Assembly (NCBI RefSeq): GCF_004341105.1
Contig: NZ_SLZK01000004.1
Location: 578,833 to 642,832, forward strand
Length of the DNA: 64,000 nt
Direction of reading: 5' to 3'
From: Rhizobium sp. BK418
Lineage (GTDB): Bacteria > Pseudomonadota > Alphaproteobacteria > Rhizobiales > Rhizobiaceae
Below the pieces are notes generated by a model, which worked only from the letters and a program-made list of their open reading frames with translations, was not told the origin of the DNA and made no database searches. Positions 43,657 through 52,541 of the stretch are shown piece by piece. Positions within the stretch are counted from its first letter, which is position 1. Each line of letters opens with the position of its first letter. Position numbers and translations under genes: made by a program.

Positions 43657-44586
43657 TCAGGGCAGCGTGTGCCCTGCAGCCCTGAACAGCCGATACCATT
43701 CCTCGCGAGTGAGCGAGACAGAAGAGCCGGCGGCGGCTTCGGCGACACGCTCCGGCTTCGTGGTGCCGAGGACGACCTGGATCTTTGCAGGATGGCGGGT
43801 GATCCACGCGACGGCAATGCCCGTCGGGGTTACGCCATAGGCTTTTGCGAGCTCGTCGATGGCGTCGTTCAAATCGGCAAAATTCTCGCGGTCACCTAGG
43901 AATACGCCATCGAAGAAACCCTTCTGGAAAGGCGACCATGCCTGCAGCATCATGCCGTTGATACGGGAATAATCGAGGAGGCCGTTGTCGCGGTCGACCG
44001 ACTGGTCGAGCCCGGCCATATTGGCGGCAATGCCTGAGGCAATGAGCGGCGCATGGGTGATGCTGAGCTGCACCTGATTGACGATGAGCGGCTGCTTGAC
44101 TGCGGTCTTGAGCAGTTCGACCTGACCGGGCGTGTGGTTGGAGACGCCGAAATGCCGGACCTTACCGGCAGATTCAAGCGTGTCGAAGGCTGCCGCGACT
44201 TCCTCGGGTTCGACAAGCGTGTCCGGCCGATGCAGCAGAAGCACGTCGAGATAATCGGTTTTCAGCGCTGCAAGCGATTGATCCACCGAGGCCAGAATAT
44301 GTTCGGCAGAGAAATCGAAGAATCCCTTGCGGATGCCGACCTTGCTCTGGATGAGGAGTTTTTCGCGCTCGGCGGCGGTGAGCGAAATAGCCTCGCCGAA
44401 GCGGGCTTCACAGCGATGCGGTGCGCCTCCGTAAATGTCCGCATGGTCGAAAAACGTCACGCCGGCGTCGCGAGCGGCGCCGACCAGCTGCTGGATTTCG
44501 CCGTTGCTCATATTGGCGATCCGCATCATTCCGAGGATGATGCTCGACACATCGAGGTCGGCTTGCGGAAGCTTGTAGAATTTCAT
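43657..44586 (-). CDS. aldo/keto reductase
   Basis: A 309-residue NADPH-dependent oxidoreductase of the AKR barrel fold, resembling YdhF. Catalytic residues appear in FFDHADIYGG (Asp, Tyr), IQSKVGI (Lys) and RHFGVSNHTP (His region). The cofactor-binding end has VVLGTTKPERVAEA. ATG 44586 has GAGGTG at good spacing; the frame could begin nine bases earlier. A perfect dyad sits 25 bases upstream, so expression is probably controlled by a repressor. Confidence 0.9.
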   Translation of the reverse strand: MKFYKLPQADLDVSSIILGMMRIANMSNGEIQQLVGAARDAGVTFFDHADIYGGAPHRCEARFGEAISLTAAEREKLLIQSKVGIRKGFFDFSAEHILASVDQSLAALKTDYLDVLLLHRPDTLVEPEEVAAAFDTLESAGKVRHFGVSNHTPGQVELLKTAVKQPLIVNQVQLSITHAPLIASGIAANMAGLDQSVDRDNGLLDYSRINGMMLQAWSPFQKGFFDGVFLGDRENFADLNDAIDELAKAYGVTPTGIAVAWITRHPAKIQVVLGTTKPERVAEAAAGSSVSLTREEWYRLFRAAGHTLP

Positions 44587-44610
44587 GGTGAACACCTCAG
44601 CGGTTGCGAA

Positions 44611-44626
44611 ATAACCAAATGGTTAT
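44611..44626. promoter_or_regulatory. operator dyad ATAACCAAATGGTTAT
   Basis: Perfect 7-bp arms with a two-base centre, 25 bases ahead of the reductase ATG. The sequence is of the type seen for small dimeric repressors such as ArsR proteins. No such regulator gene is next to it. Confidence 0.6.
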
Positions 44627-44879
44627 CCGCTTCTACGGGAACGGCGGTTGCGTGGCTAGCGGAAGCTGTCGCCATCAACGCTGATGTTTTCCCCAATCCC
44701 GCCCGCTGGCGTGGATCTGGCAACACCCTTTGCACGCAACTCGTATGATAGGCTAGACATTGCGGTGTTGCGGAATGGGCGTCGTCCGGCGAACTGGAGG
44801 AAAACTGCGTGGCGGATCGAACAAAACTGGCGGCATCCCGCAGGGGCATGCAGCGGGTGACACTGCGCACTGTGGCGCG

Positions 44880-45125
44880 ATGAAGCAAAGTGACTATCAT
44901 ACCACGGCGGCACCGCAGTTTCAGGCAGATGATCCACTCGCAACCGTGCGGGATCTGGTCGAGGAGGGGGCCGTCGACGGTATCATTCTCACACATACGA
45001 CGCCGGCCGATTGGGGAGCGGTCATGGCCGCCTCCATGGTGATGACGCTCCCGATCGCGCTCTTGTTCCTGTTCTTCCAGAGCCTTTTCGTCGGCGGGCT
45101 GACTGCAGGGGCAACCAAGGGCTAA
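44880..45125 (+). pseudogene. chimeric remnant: LacI-type regulator fragment joined to a sugar-permease C terminus
   Basis: An 81-residue frame. Its first part, DDPLATVRDLVEEGAVDG followed by IILTHT, reads like the ligand domain of LacI-family repressors. From about position 45009 it reads DWGAVMAASMVMTLPIALLF and ends FVGGLTAGATKG, the standard C terminus of MalG-type ABC permeases. Neither half has the rest of its gene. The simplest view is a deletion that removed the middle of a former LacI/ABC locus and left both ends in one frame. Whether it is translated is unknown. Confidence 0.65.
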
Positions 45126-45190
45126 ACTGATCGAACCGGCGCGGTGTTTCTTATCCGCTCGAGCGACCTGCCGTTAGGCCTCGTCCTCAC

Positions 45191-45538
45191 TTAACGTTTA
45201 AAGTCAAAGGCCTGGCCGGATGCACGAAGCTCTTCTAGGGTCTTGCCGACACAGCTGCCGCCCTCCGCGCCGCCGGTTGCCTTCGCGTGGCCATCCAGGG
45301 TGATCGTGCCGGCAATCCGTTCAGATGCCATATAGGTCGCGACACCGTCCGCGGAGATACGTGATATGTAGAAGGCATGATAGGTATCTTTGTATTTGCA
45401 TTGGATGAGCAATGGAAATTGATCGAACGGATTGTCCTGCGCCTGGAGGGTGGTGAGCGGAACCGCCGCCAGCGAGACCAGGCCTGCAAGGAGCATTTTG
45501 GTCAATCCGTTTGAAATGCGACCGGATACGTAACTCAT
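45191..45538 (-). CDS. hypothetical exported protein, 115 residues
   Basis: A signal peptide is clear (LLAGLVSLAAVPLTTLQA before QDNPF). The mature part is about 80 residues with two cysteines (LLIQCKYKD and GGSCVGKTLEE) that could form a disulphide. AGAGGA lies eight bases ahead of the ATG. I do not recognise a family. It is downstream of the Crp/Fnr regulator gene, in the same direction, about 50 bases away. Confidence 0.7.
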   Translation of the reverse strand: MSYVSGRISNGLTKMLLAGLVSLAAVPLTTLQAQDNPFDQFPLLIQCKYKDTYHAFYISRISADGVATYMASERIAGTITLDGHAKATGGAEGGSCVGKTLEELRASGQAFDFKR

Positions 45539-45587
45539 TGCTCAATTCCTCTTTTTACACGATCAATTCTGCTGGAATTTGCTGCCG

Positions 45588-46268
45588 CTAGATCGTCATT
45601 GCGATGAGTGCATCGTGATCGAGAAGGCGAACGACGCGTTGCAGTTTGCCGTTCAGGCGGAGGATGCGTTTTTCGCGGAGTTTCGTGAAGCACCGGGCGA
45701 CGGTTTCGACGGTAAGCCCAAGATAGTCGGCGATATCGCTGCGCGACATCATCATATCGAATTCGCAATCTCGGGGATGACGATCGGCCATTTCATTGAC
45801 AAAGGCAGCAACGCGCTTCAGAGCGCTTTGCTCGGTGATGACGAGCTGTTTGTGCTGTGCCTTTGCGAGGTTCGTCAGAGCAATATGGAGAAGGTCTATG
45901 GGGACAACTGTGTCCTGATCGGCGCGAAAGGGCCTGATACAGGTTTCGCAGACGGCTTCTGCAAAATCGGTTCGCACATTACCTGTCTCGAGTCCAAACC
46001 ATTCGCCCTTGCCGCAAAAGGATAAAATATATCGCTGACCGCGTGCCGTGAGGCGGTAGATCCGCACCGCGCCCGCTTCGACCTGGTAGATCGCAAGAGC
46101 GTGTTCGCCTTCGCTATATATCGTTTCGTCGGGCTTGAGCCGGATTGATTGATCCCTGGCCGCTCCGGCAATGTGGCCATGGCGGTGGCCCTCAACTGTC
46201 GTTTGCTTTACGATCGTCTGGTTTTGAAGCATACGCGTCGCCCTCAATCCATATCGCAGCATAAGCAA
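45588..46268 (-). CDS. Crp/Fnr family transcriptional regulator, FixK-like
   Basis: A 226-residue regulator. The cyclic-nucleotide-like sensor fold covers about 40-130 (LKPDETIYSEGEHALAIYQV, GAVRIYRLTARGQRYILSF). The helix-turn-helix is MSRSDIADYLGLTVETVARC, near 175-195, with the E-x3-R contact residues of the FNR/FixK branch. The cluster of N-terminal cysteines that hold the Fe-S centre in FNR is absent, which fits FixK or other Crp-type sensors. The first ~35 residues vary and the start could be internal. Confidence 0.88.
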   Translation of the reverse strand: MLMLRYGLRATRMLQNQTIVKQTTVEGHRHGHIAGAARDQSIRLKPDETIYSEGEHALAIYQVEAGAVRIYRLTARGQRYILSFCGKGEWFGLETGNVRTDFAEAVCETCIRPFRADQDTVVPIDLLHIALTNLAKAQHKQLVITEQSALKRVAAFVNEMADRHPRDCEFDMMMSRSDIADYLGLTVETVARCFTKLREKRILRLNGKLQRVVRLLDHDALIAMTI

Positions 46269-46391
46269 TCGCAGGCCGCGCCGGTATTCGATATACCCCT
46301 TACGTAGTGTTACTGAAGCTCGGGCTCATCGACCGGTGTATAAGGTCCATTCTCCTTGATGAGAGCGACACGATGTATCGCGGGAGGTCTG

Positions 46392-47357
46392 ATGGCATCG
46401 GATGAAGGAGGAGACAGCCGCGCATTTCAAGATCCTGCGGGCGTGCGTGCGCAGCTTGACCTTATCCTCGCCAGTCCTGAATTCCTTGCCCCCGAGCGCG
46501 GCCGCCGTTTCCTGCAATATATTGTTGAAGAGACGCTTGAAGGCCGTGGCGAACAGCTCAAGGCCTATACGATTGCACAGGCGGTGTTTGGACGCGATGC
46601 CTCCTTCGATGCTCAAAGTGATCCGGTTGTCCGCATTGAAGCAGGGCGGATCCGACGCGCGCTCGAACGATACTATCTCGTCTGCGGCCGTGGTGATCAC
46701 ATTAAGATTACAATTCCCAAAGGAGGCTATGCGCCGCACTTTTCAGTGGAAGAAGACAGTTCGATTGCAGACGAAGTTTCCATCCCGCAGAACCACAAGA
46801 CTAAGCGATGGTCCCTTAAGCAGGAGCGACCGGTGCGCTATCGGGATCTCCTGTTGCCGATCGGTGTCGTCGCGCTGTTCGGGGCAATTGCCATACTCGC
46901 CCTTATCCGTCCGCTTGAGGCCTATCTCTTTCCACCAAAACCATTACCGGCGCCGGCTACATCAGCGGTGAAGAGCAAGATCACGATTGTTGTCGATCCC
47001 TTTACCGTCCTTGGGGGCACTGCGCAGGGAGCTGATTTCGTGAAGGGATTGGCCGATCAGTTGATTGCAAAGCTCATGAAGATAGAGAATCTTATCGTGA
47101 TTGCTCCGGGCAGGTCCAGCGTGGAAATGTCCGGCTTACTTTTCAACCTGCAAGGAAGTGTGCTCGTCGAAGGCGCGATCCTTCACCTGCATGTCCGCCT
47201 GATAAACGGCGCTGACGGTGCAGTTGTCTGGGCAAATCAATATGATCGAGACCTGCGCGGCCATGCCATTCTTGATGTTGAAGAAGAGCTCGCAGCACAA
47301 ATCGCCATGGAGGTATCGAGCAGCCACAGGCTGAATAACGTCGGCGCCGGTCAATAG
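46392..47357 (+). CDS. CadC-like membrane protein, short form without TPR region
   Basis: A 321-residue protein from ATG 46392 (GGGAGG upstream). The first ~100 residues, with GRRFLQYIVEETLEGRGEQL, AQAVFGRDASFDAQSDPV and ITIPKGGYAPHF, resemble a divergent OmpR-type winged helix. A single membrane segment follows (VALFGAIAILALI), then a TolB-like domain (KITIVVDPFTVL, GSVLVEGAILHLHVRL) and an abrupt end. Paralogues at 47361 and 60363 carry a further ~270 residues of TPR-like repeats. It ends three bases from the convergent paralogue. Confidence 0.8.
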   Translation: MASDEGGDSRAFQDPAGVRAQLDLILASPEFLAPERGRRFLQYIVEETLEGRGEQLKAYTIAQAVFGRDASFDAQSDPVVRIEAGRIRRALERYYLVCGRGDHIKITIPKGGYAPHFSVEEDSSIADEVSIPQNHKTKRWSLKQERPVRYRDLLLPIGVVALFGAIAILALIRPLEAYLFPPKPLPAPATSAVKSKITIVVDPFTVLGGTAQGADFVKGLADQLIAKLMKIENLIVIAPGRSSVEMSGLLFNLQGSVLVEGAILHLHVRLINGADGAVVWANQYDRDLRGHAILDVEEELAAQIAMEVSSSHRLNNVGAGQ

Positions 47358-47360
47358 CTT

Positions 47361-49139
47361 TTATCTTGCCGACACAGCGCTGATGACCAGTCCCGCGGCA
47401 CGCAGTCCGTTCAGGAAGCGTTCCTGGTCCTCTGGTCGTGGCAGTCGGAGCGAAACCTCCTGACGGATATTCGCCATCAAAACGGGCGCGTGGATATTGA
47501 GCCAATCTTTTTGCTGCATGGCCTCGCCCATCTTCCCGGCTGCTCCGAGGATGGATAGAAGCACAAGGCGATGCATGGGATTGTTGTCGAGATCGGACCG
47601 CCTAGACCATTGCTCAGCCTCTTCGATATCGCCTTTCATGAAGGCGCACAAAGCCATGCCGATCTCATAATAACCTCTGGCGCCAATACCCTTGTTGAGG
47701 GCGACCGACAGCAACTCGCAGCCCGATTGCCATTTCCCTGACATCGCCAGGCGAAAACCGTATTCGCCCGCGAGTTCTACATTGTCAGGGTCTGCGGCGT
47801 AGGCTGCGGTCCCTACCTTCAGGGCTTCGTCGATATCTCCGCTGAAAAAGTTCACTAGCATCTGTGCCTGCAGCACGTTGGGATTTCCCGGCGCAAGCGA
47901 TATCGCTCGCTCCGCCGCAGTGTTCGCCAGTGCGAGAGGCAGGGTTGACGATGACATACCCAGCGCGTGGCGGAATCTGATCTCGTCGAGATAGACCGTG
48001 GACAGCAACGCCCAGGACACTGCGTCATCGGGAAAACGCTGCGTCGCTTGTTGCAAGCATTCGCGTACCGCACTGTGACTTTGCGCGGTCATGGTCTGGC
48101 GATAGCTGGTATAGGCAGGCATACAGATATAGGCGGTCTGGTCTCCCGTCTGTGCCGGTCTCGCTGGCTTATCCGTGTGGGTCTGGAAGATCACGCCATA
48201 GGGCTGTGCGATCGCATCGGCGATCAGCCGTGCGACATTGCCTTGAATCGCAAGCTCGTTTTGAGTTTGAAGATCGGCATCAAAATTATCGGCCCAGATG
48301 ACGACTCCATCCGATTGGCGCACCAGTCTGGCAGCAGCCCGCAGCCTGCTTCCATCGAGCTGGACATTGCCCTGCAATGCGTAATCGGCAGAGGCGCCGT
48401 GCTCGCCACGCAGCGGATCGGCGACCACGACGATGTCGTCGAACTGGGCAAGCCGCCCGATAATGTCGTCCCTGAGACCCCGTGCAATATCCAAGCCGGC
48501 GTCAGCAGAGCTGCTTTCGGTGAAAAATTCGATGAACACCTTTGGCCCAGGACGTGTTGGCGTCACGACCGCGGTCGAAGCGTCACGCCAAGACAATGCG
48601 TGCGTGAGTGCGAGGATAAAAAGAGCCAGCACGACTGCGAGCGCAGCCCCGAGACCCAAAAGGGTGACCAATCCCGGACGATGCGTTTTCGGAAGCGAAT
48701 GATCCTGAGCTTCGTATTCAGCGTCATGTGCCCTGTCCAGGATCTCTACCGGATCTAGTGGGGCCGGGGCACCCCGCGCATATTCGAAATGCGGGACATA
48801 TCCGCCTTTGGGCACCGTGATGACGACGTCGTCCTCTTGGCCTGCGACGAGATAATAACGCTCAAGCGCCTTTCGTATTCGGCCTGCTTCGATCCGGACA
48901 ACCGGATCGTTCTGCGGGTCGAACGAAGCTTCCCGACCGAAAACCACATTTGCGATCGTAAATGCCTTCAGGAAGCCTGATCGACCTGCAAGCGTCTCTT
49001 TAACGACGAATTCCAGGAAACTTCGTCCGCGTTTCGGCGCGTGAAATTCCTCGCTTGTAAGAATCCGTTCTACCTGCCGGCAGATCTCGTCAGCCGTCGG
49101 CCCAAGCCTACTGAAAGCACTGACCTTTGCGCTCCTCAT
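47361..49139 (-). CDS. CadC-like membrane protein with TolB-like and TPR regions
   Basis: About 592 residues from ATG 49139. Domain order: divergent winged helix (GRSFLEFVVKETLAGRSGFL, DPVVRIEAGRIRKALERYY, ITVPKGGYVPHF), membrane segment (LAVVLALFILALTHAL), TolB-like domain (KVFIEFFTESSS, LQGNVQLDGSRLRAAARL), then helical repeats to the end. The architecture matches CadC/ToxR-like one-component regulators. Its target and signal are unknown. It is convergent with the short paralogue. Confidence 0.82.
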   Translation of the reverse strand: MRSAKVSAFSRLGPTADEICRQVERILTSEEFHAPKRGRSFLEFVVKETLAGRSGFLKAFTIANVVFGREASFDPQNDPVVRIEAGRIRKALERYYLVAGQEDDVVITVPKGGYVPHFEYARGAPAPLDPVEILDRAHDAEYEAQDHSLPKTHRPGLVTLLGLGAALAVVLALFILALTHALSWRDASTAVVTPTRPGPKVFIEFFTESSSADAGLDIARGLRDDIIGRLAQFDDIVVVADPLRGEHGASADYALQGNVQLDGSRLRAAARLVRQSDGVVIWADNFDADLQTQNELAIQGNVARLIADAIAQPYGVIFQTHTDKPARPAQTGDQTAYICMPAYTSYRQTMTAQSHSAVRECLQQATQRFPDDAVSWALLSTVYLDEIRFRHALGMSSSTLPLALANTAAERAISLAPGNPNVLQAQMLVNFFSGDIDEALKVGTAAYAADPDNVELAGEYGFRLAMSGKWQSGCELLSVALNKGIGARGYYEIGMALCAFMKGDIEEAEQWSRRSDLDNNPMHRLVLLSILGAAGKMGEAMQQKDWLNIHAPVLMANIRQEVSLRLPRPEDQERFLNGLRAAGLVISAVSAR

Positions 49140-49230
49140 GACCGCCCCTACGACAAGAGCACGCAATCATTTAAGACCTTTATAACCTATCATATCCCAC
49201 GAGCCTGAGGTTGCAAGGCGTGTATTAGAA

Positions 49231-49899
49231 TTATCGAAGATAAATGGCCGAACTGCCGGCCGGCAAAGTCTTTGCGGTTTCAAACGGTTGCGCCGCGGTA
49301 TCGATGGTCATGGCCATTCGCATGAGTTCCGCCAGATTGCGCGCGCCCATCTTGGCCATCACATTGGCGCGATGGACCTCCACGGTGCGCGAGCTGATGC
49401 CGAGATGATAGGCTATCATTTTGTTCTGTAAGCCATCGAGCACGCCGGACAGGACCTGGCGTTCGCGGTCCGTGAGCTGGCGTAGTCGCGCCGCAGCATT
49501 TTCGCAATCGGTCACGGCGCTGCCGCACCACCCTTGCCTCATTGCTCCATTGATGGCTGCAATCAGGGTCTCTTCGTCGATCGGTTTCTCCAGAAAATCG
49601 GATGCTCCAACCTTCATCGCCTGAACCGCCGTCGCGATATCTCCCTGGCCGGTAATGATGATCGCCGGCACGTCTGCGTTTACGCGCCTCAATCGTCGAA
49701 GCAATTCGATGCCATGGATATCGGGCATGCTTAGATCGGTAACGAGGCAGCTTCGTCCTGACAGCGGTAGAAGATCCAAAAAAGTTTTCGCGCAACTATG
49801 TGCGCGAACCGCAAAGCCTGCCGATACCAGCAGAAACGTTAAAGATCGCCGGAGCGATTCCTCGTCATCGACGAGATGGATTGTAAGGTCATTCGCCAT
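49231..49899 (-). CDS. two-component response regulator, FixJ-like
   Basis: A 222-residue regulator from ATG 49899, overlapping the kinase stop. The receiver has the acidic pair Asp11/Asp12 and phosphorylation site Asp55 in LVTDLSMPDIHG; the Thr and Lys of the pocket are in IIITGQGD and LEKPIDEE. The C-terminal LuxR-type helix-turn-helix is LTDRERQVLSGVLDGLQNK and HLGISSRTVEVHRANVMAKM. It is coupled to the sensor kinase and forms a FixLJ-style pair. Confidence 0.94.
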   Translation of the reverse strand: MANDLTIHLVDDEESLRRSLTFLLVSAGFAVRAHSCAKTFLDLLPLSGRSCLVTDLSMPDIHGIELLRRLRRVNADVPAIIITGQGDIATAVQAMKVGASDFLEKPIDEETLIAAINGAMRQGWCGSAVTDCENAAARLRQLTDRERQVLSGVLDGLQNKMIAYHLGISSRTVEVHRANVMAKMGARNLAELMRMAMTIDTAAQPFETAKTLPAGSSAIYLR

Positions 49900-51115
49900 T
49901 GATTGCAGCCTCCACCAGCGGAAGCGAAAACGATAGGATTGCACCGCACTGCAATCCCTTGCGCGCCCTTATGTGGCCTCCGTGCGCTTCGATGATGCGT
50001 TTGGACAACGCCAGGCCCATGCCAAGTCCGCGCGGTTTACTAGTCACAAACGGGCGAAACAACGCCTCTTCGATCTCGGTGGCAATTCCGCAGCCATTGT
50101 CGGACACGTCGACAATCAGTTGCGAGAAATCATCGATTCTGGTGTGGATCTCGATAGACGGTTGCTCCACGCCATCGGTCGCCTCCACGGAATTGCGAAT
50201 AAGGTTCGTCAACACCTGGATGATCTGGACGCGGTCTGCAAGCACGATGTCCCGCTCTGCTTCGAGTTGCAGATCGATGTGCAGGCCCTTCCGGAATGCT
50301 CCGGCGAGCGCAAGTGTCGTTGCGTCGGGAATCAAGGTGTGCATTGCTTCCAGTCGTTTGTCGACGGTGCCGTACCTTGCGAATTCCCTGATATTCTGGA
50401 CGATCGTTCCTGCCCACAAGGCGTGATGCGTAATTTCGGACAAGGCTTCGCGAAGTTCTCCGCCGTGCCGGCGGCGGTCGTCTGTCACAAGGCGCTCGCA
50501 GCCCTCCGAGTAAGCGGTGATCGAAGATAACGGTTGGGACAATTCGTGAGCAAGCGTCGCGGTCATCTCCCCGAGCGCGACTATTCTTGCCAGACGCGCC
50601 AATTCACCTTGAAGCTCCTGAACCTGTTGCAATGTTTCGCGCTCCGTTCGGAAGTCCTCGAAGATCGCCGCAGCAAAGGGTTCTCTTTCGTCCTGCTCCC
50701 GGATAACGGTCAGGGAAGCTGGAAACTGAACACCGGCTTTGGTCGTTGCTAGGCCAGCGCGCACCGCACCCCGGTCCGCCCAGCGTCCCCTGAGCTGGAC
50801 GCCCGGCGTCGAGGACCAGACGAGGTCGATCTTGCCATCGAGCAATTCTTCTTCCTCGTAGCCGAACAGGGTCACCGCAGCCCTGTTGCACGCTGAAATT
50901 CTATTCTTGCTACTCATGAAAAACACAGCGTCGGGCATGTGCTCATAGAGCTGACGGATCCAGTTCATCTGTGGCCCGTTCTCCTCCTGGGGCAAAGCAT
51001 GCACAGGTTCGTGGCGCGCCATTTGCGATCCGATGAACGACTTTCGTCCCGTCAGGCTTGAAACGATGGAGCCGTATTTGGCAACATGCGGCGCCGCCTC
51101 CATCTTGGTGGACAT
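49889..51115 (-). CDS. PAS-domain sensor histidine kinase, FixL-like
   Basis: A 408-residue soluble sensor. One PAS domain lies at about 50-160 (MPDAVFFMSSKNRISACNRA). The kinase core has H-box LGEMTATLAHELSQP with His190, N-box QVLTNLIRNSVEA, G1 DVSDNGCGI and GLGMGLALSKRII. No heme-ligand histidine in FixL context was recognised, so the signal may not be oxygen. No membrane segment is seen. A GGAGGAG site precedes the ATG. Confidence 0.92.
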   Translation of the reverse strand: MSTKMEAAPHVAKYGSIVSSLTGRKSFIGSQMARHEPVHALPQEENGPQMNWIRQLYEHMPDAVFFMSSKNRISACNRAAVTLFGYEEEELLDGKIDLVWSSTPGVQLRGRWADRGAVRAGLATTKAGVQFPASLTVIREQDEREPFAAAIFEDFRTERETLQQVQELQGELARLARIVALGEMTATLAHELSQPLSSITAYSEGCERLVTDDRRRHGGELREALSEITHHALWAGTIVQNIREFARYGTVDKRLEAMHTLIPDATTLALAGAFRKGLHIDLQLEAERDIVLADRVQIIQVLTNLIRNSVEATDGVEQPSIEIHTRIDDFSQLIVDVSDNGCGIATEIEEALFRPFVTSKPRGLGMGLALSKRIIEAHGGHIRARKGLQCGAILSFSLPLVEAAINGE

Positions 51116-51384
51116 GATGGTCTCCTCCGCCCCTTCAGAACTGGTCCAGTGCCTTGACTACCTTTTCCTTCTCAACAATAGCGAGAGTTTACCTCCTTTG
51201 GACGGTAGCTCGGAGTAGCATCGCGTAGGCTCTATTGGTCTTTTCCCACAACCCGACCTGCCGAAGATCGACCGGGCAGCGTTTGGCCCGGTCCCTTCAC
51301 CATTGATCCCGCTCAATGCCTCCGGCTCTTCGTTCCGCTACTCTGTGGCACAATTGCCATACGGCCACTTGAGAGAGCTGAAAG
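51116..51384. promoter_or_regulatory. divergent gap with hairpin and FNR-like site
   Basis: GACCGGGC at 51270-51277 pairs perfectly with GCCCGGTC at 51286-51293, directly before the FNR-type site at 51303. Promoters for the sensor kinase (minus) and the small exported protein (plus) should lie here. Confidence 0.4.
51303..51316 (+). promoter_or_regulatory. FNR/FixK-type site TTGATCCCGCTCAA
   Basis: Nine of ten defined bases match the consensus TTGAT-N4-ATCAA, and the outer symmetry extends to CATTGA-N6-TCAATG. It is 69 bases before the ATG of the small exported protein, a normal distance for an activator site. A FixK-like regulator gene is 5 kb away. Confidence 0.6.
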
Positions 51385-51735
51385 ATGAGGAAGTTTGCGC
51401 TTGCTATTGCTATCGCAACCGCTGCGCCGCTGGTGCTGCCCGTCGCCGCCGAGGAGGCCCGCAAGGAATACCGGCGCATGAATTGGGCAGAAAACCTGCC
51501 GGAGTACATCAACAGCTATCAGCGCAAGCGATTTTCGGTCGTCAGTTATCATACCGCACATGAAATCGGTTCGGTGCCTTCGCCGGGCAGTGATGAACAT
51601 GTGAAGGCAATCCGGGCAGCTATCCGCTCCAACCCGTGGCTCGTTCAGCAATTGAAGGCCAGGAAATTGACACCAAACGATATCGAATGGGCGACGCGTG
51701 CCCGCAACGGCAATCTGACTTTCTACATTGAATGA
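51385..51735 (+). CDS. hypothetical exported protein, 116 residues
   Basis: A signal peptide (FALAIAIATAAPLVLPVAA) precedes a polar mature part of about 95 residues with KEYRRMNWAENLPEYINSYQ and AIRSNPWLVQQLKARKLTPN. No family is recognised. It stands behind the FNR-like dyad and so may be a low-oxygen-induced periplasmic protein. Confidence 0.75.
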   Translation: MRKFALAIAIATAAPLVLPVAAEEARKEYRRMNWAENLPEYINSYQRKRFSVVSYHTAHEIGSVPSPGSDEHVKAIRAAIRSNPWLVQQLKARKLTPNDIEWATRARNGNLTFYIE

Positions 51736-51920
51736 GCGATCGCCCGCTACGCTGGGTTCACTGCGAAGAGAGTTCATGATCGCTGGTATGACGCCAAGGC
51801 AGGAATAGCGGAATGCAACATCCGAAGAGTGCTGGCAGGAGAAGCCACGTCGGCAGACCAATTGGCATACCGAAACAATGGCCTCTTGCCGGTCGGTGCA
51901 TCGTCGGGGAGGGTTCGGTG

Positions 51921-52127
51921 ATGTGGCGGCTGGTCATTACAGCTCCGTTCGGAGAGGATATAGAACTCGCCGTCATCGACGACGAAGGCACCCATGCCCT
52001 GGTTTTTCCTTGCCAGCGTCTGCCCGGCGGATGGGCCAACGCCGTGACCGGTGAGATGCTGGACATTCACCCGACCCATTGGCGCACATGGCAAAATCAA
52101 CGATGCGACCCTTCCAATCTTCATTGA
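51921..52127 (+). CDS. conserved small hypothetical protein, 68 residues
   Basis: The start at 51921 has GGGGAGGG upstream. The protein begins MWRLVITAPFGEDIELAVID and ends in a motif, IHPTHWRTW, that I recall from many small rhizobial proteins of unknown function. It carries one internal cysteine (ALVFPCQRLPGG). The frame continues upstream but without a ribosome site. Function unknown. Confidence 0.65.
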   Translation: MWRLVITAPFGEDIELAVIDDEGTHALVFPCQRLPGGWANAVTGEMLDIHPTHWRTWQNQRCDPSNLH

Positions 52128-52230
52128 AAGGGGTGCCCTCTTCAACGGCCCGGAATTGAAATGCGCCCCGTCATCTCAGACGAATCTGGCATTTTGGGCG
52201 CCCAAACCGGAACATATAGTTTACCGTGCG

Positions 52231-52248
52231 GGGAACAATCCGGTTCCC
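52231..52248. promoter_or_regulatory. short dyad ahead of small ORF
   Basis: GGGAAC and GTTCCC form a perfect 6-bp inverted repeat with a 6-base centre, 45 bases before the next gene. A GGAAC was considered for an EcfG-type promoter, but the spacing to a CGTT-like -10 is poor. Confidence 0.3.
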
Positions 52249-52292
52249 TTCCGTCTTCGTATTGCAGACTTGCTATGAATACGGAGCTACCC

Positions 52293-52529
52293 ATGAGCCG
52301 AGAACGCGGCCGCAGAAAACTGATGTTGCGGCTTCCGGATATCCGTCATCTTCTGGCGGAGATAACCAACGATACGCTCGCCGAGATGTTCGAGGCCTAT
52401 GATCTTGCGGTCGATGCGTTGGACAGGTTCCGGACTCAAAGACCGAGGGAAGACAGGCTGATTTCAGAATATGAGCAGCTCTGCCGCGAAATAGAGCAGG
52501 AAGTCGTCGTCTACTGTACCAGCCGATGA
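52293..52529 (+). CDS. small hypothetical helical protein, 78 residues
   Basis: Begins MSRERGRRKLMLRLPDIRHL, with GGAG at a good distance; ATG 52275 is an alternative. The body is helical (LLAEITNDTLAEMFEAYDLA, then LISEYEQLCREIEQEVVVY). No signal or membrane segment. I do not recognise it. It converges on the AI-2E-type transporter gene with a 12-base gap. Confidence 0.55.
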   Translation: MSRERGRRKLMLRLPDIRHLLAEITNDTLAEMFEAYDLAVDALDRFRTQRPREDRLISEYEQLCREIEQEVVVYCTSR

Positions 52530-52541
52530 ACCTGCCAGTAT

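Noticed and set aside
44583..44996. 137-codon minus-strand frame
   Set aside because: It overlaps the reductase operator and the LacI/permease scar; no motif and no ribosome site.
52232..52256. GGAAC as part of an EcfG-type stress promoter
   Set aside because: The following CGTC is only 15 bases away and differs from the expected CGTT at 16-17 spacing.
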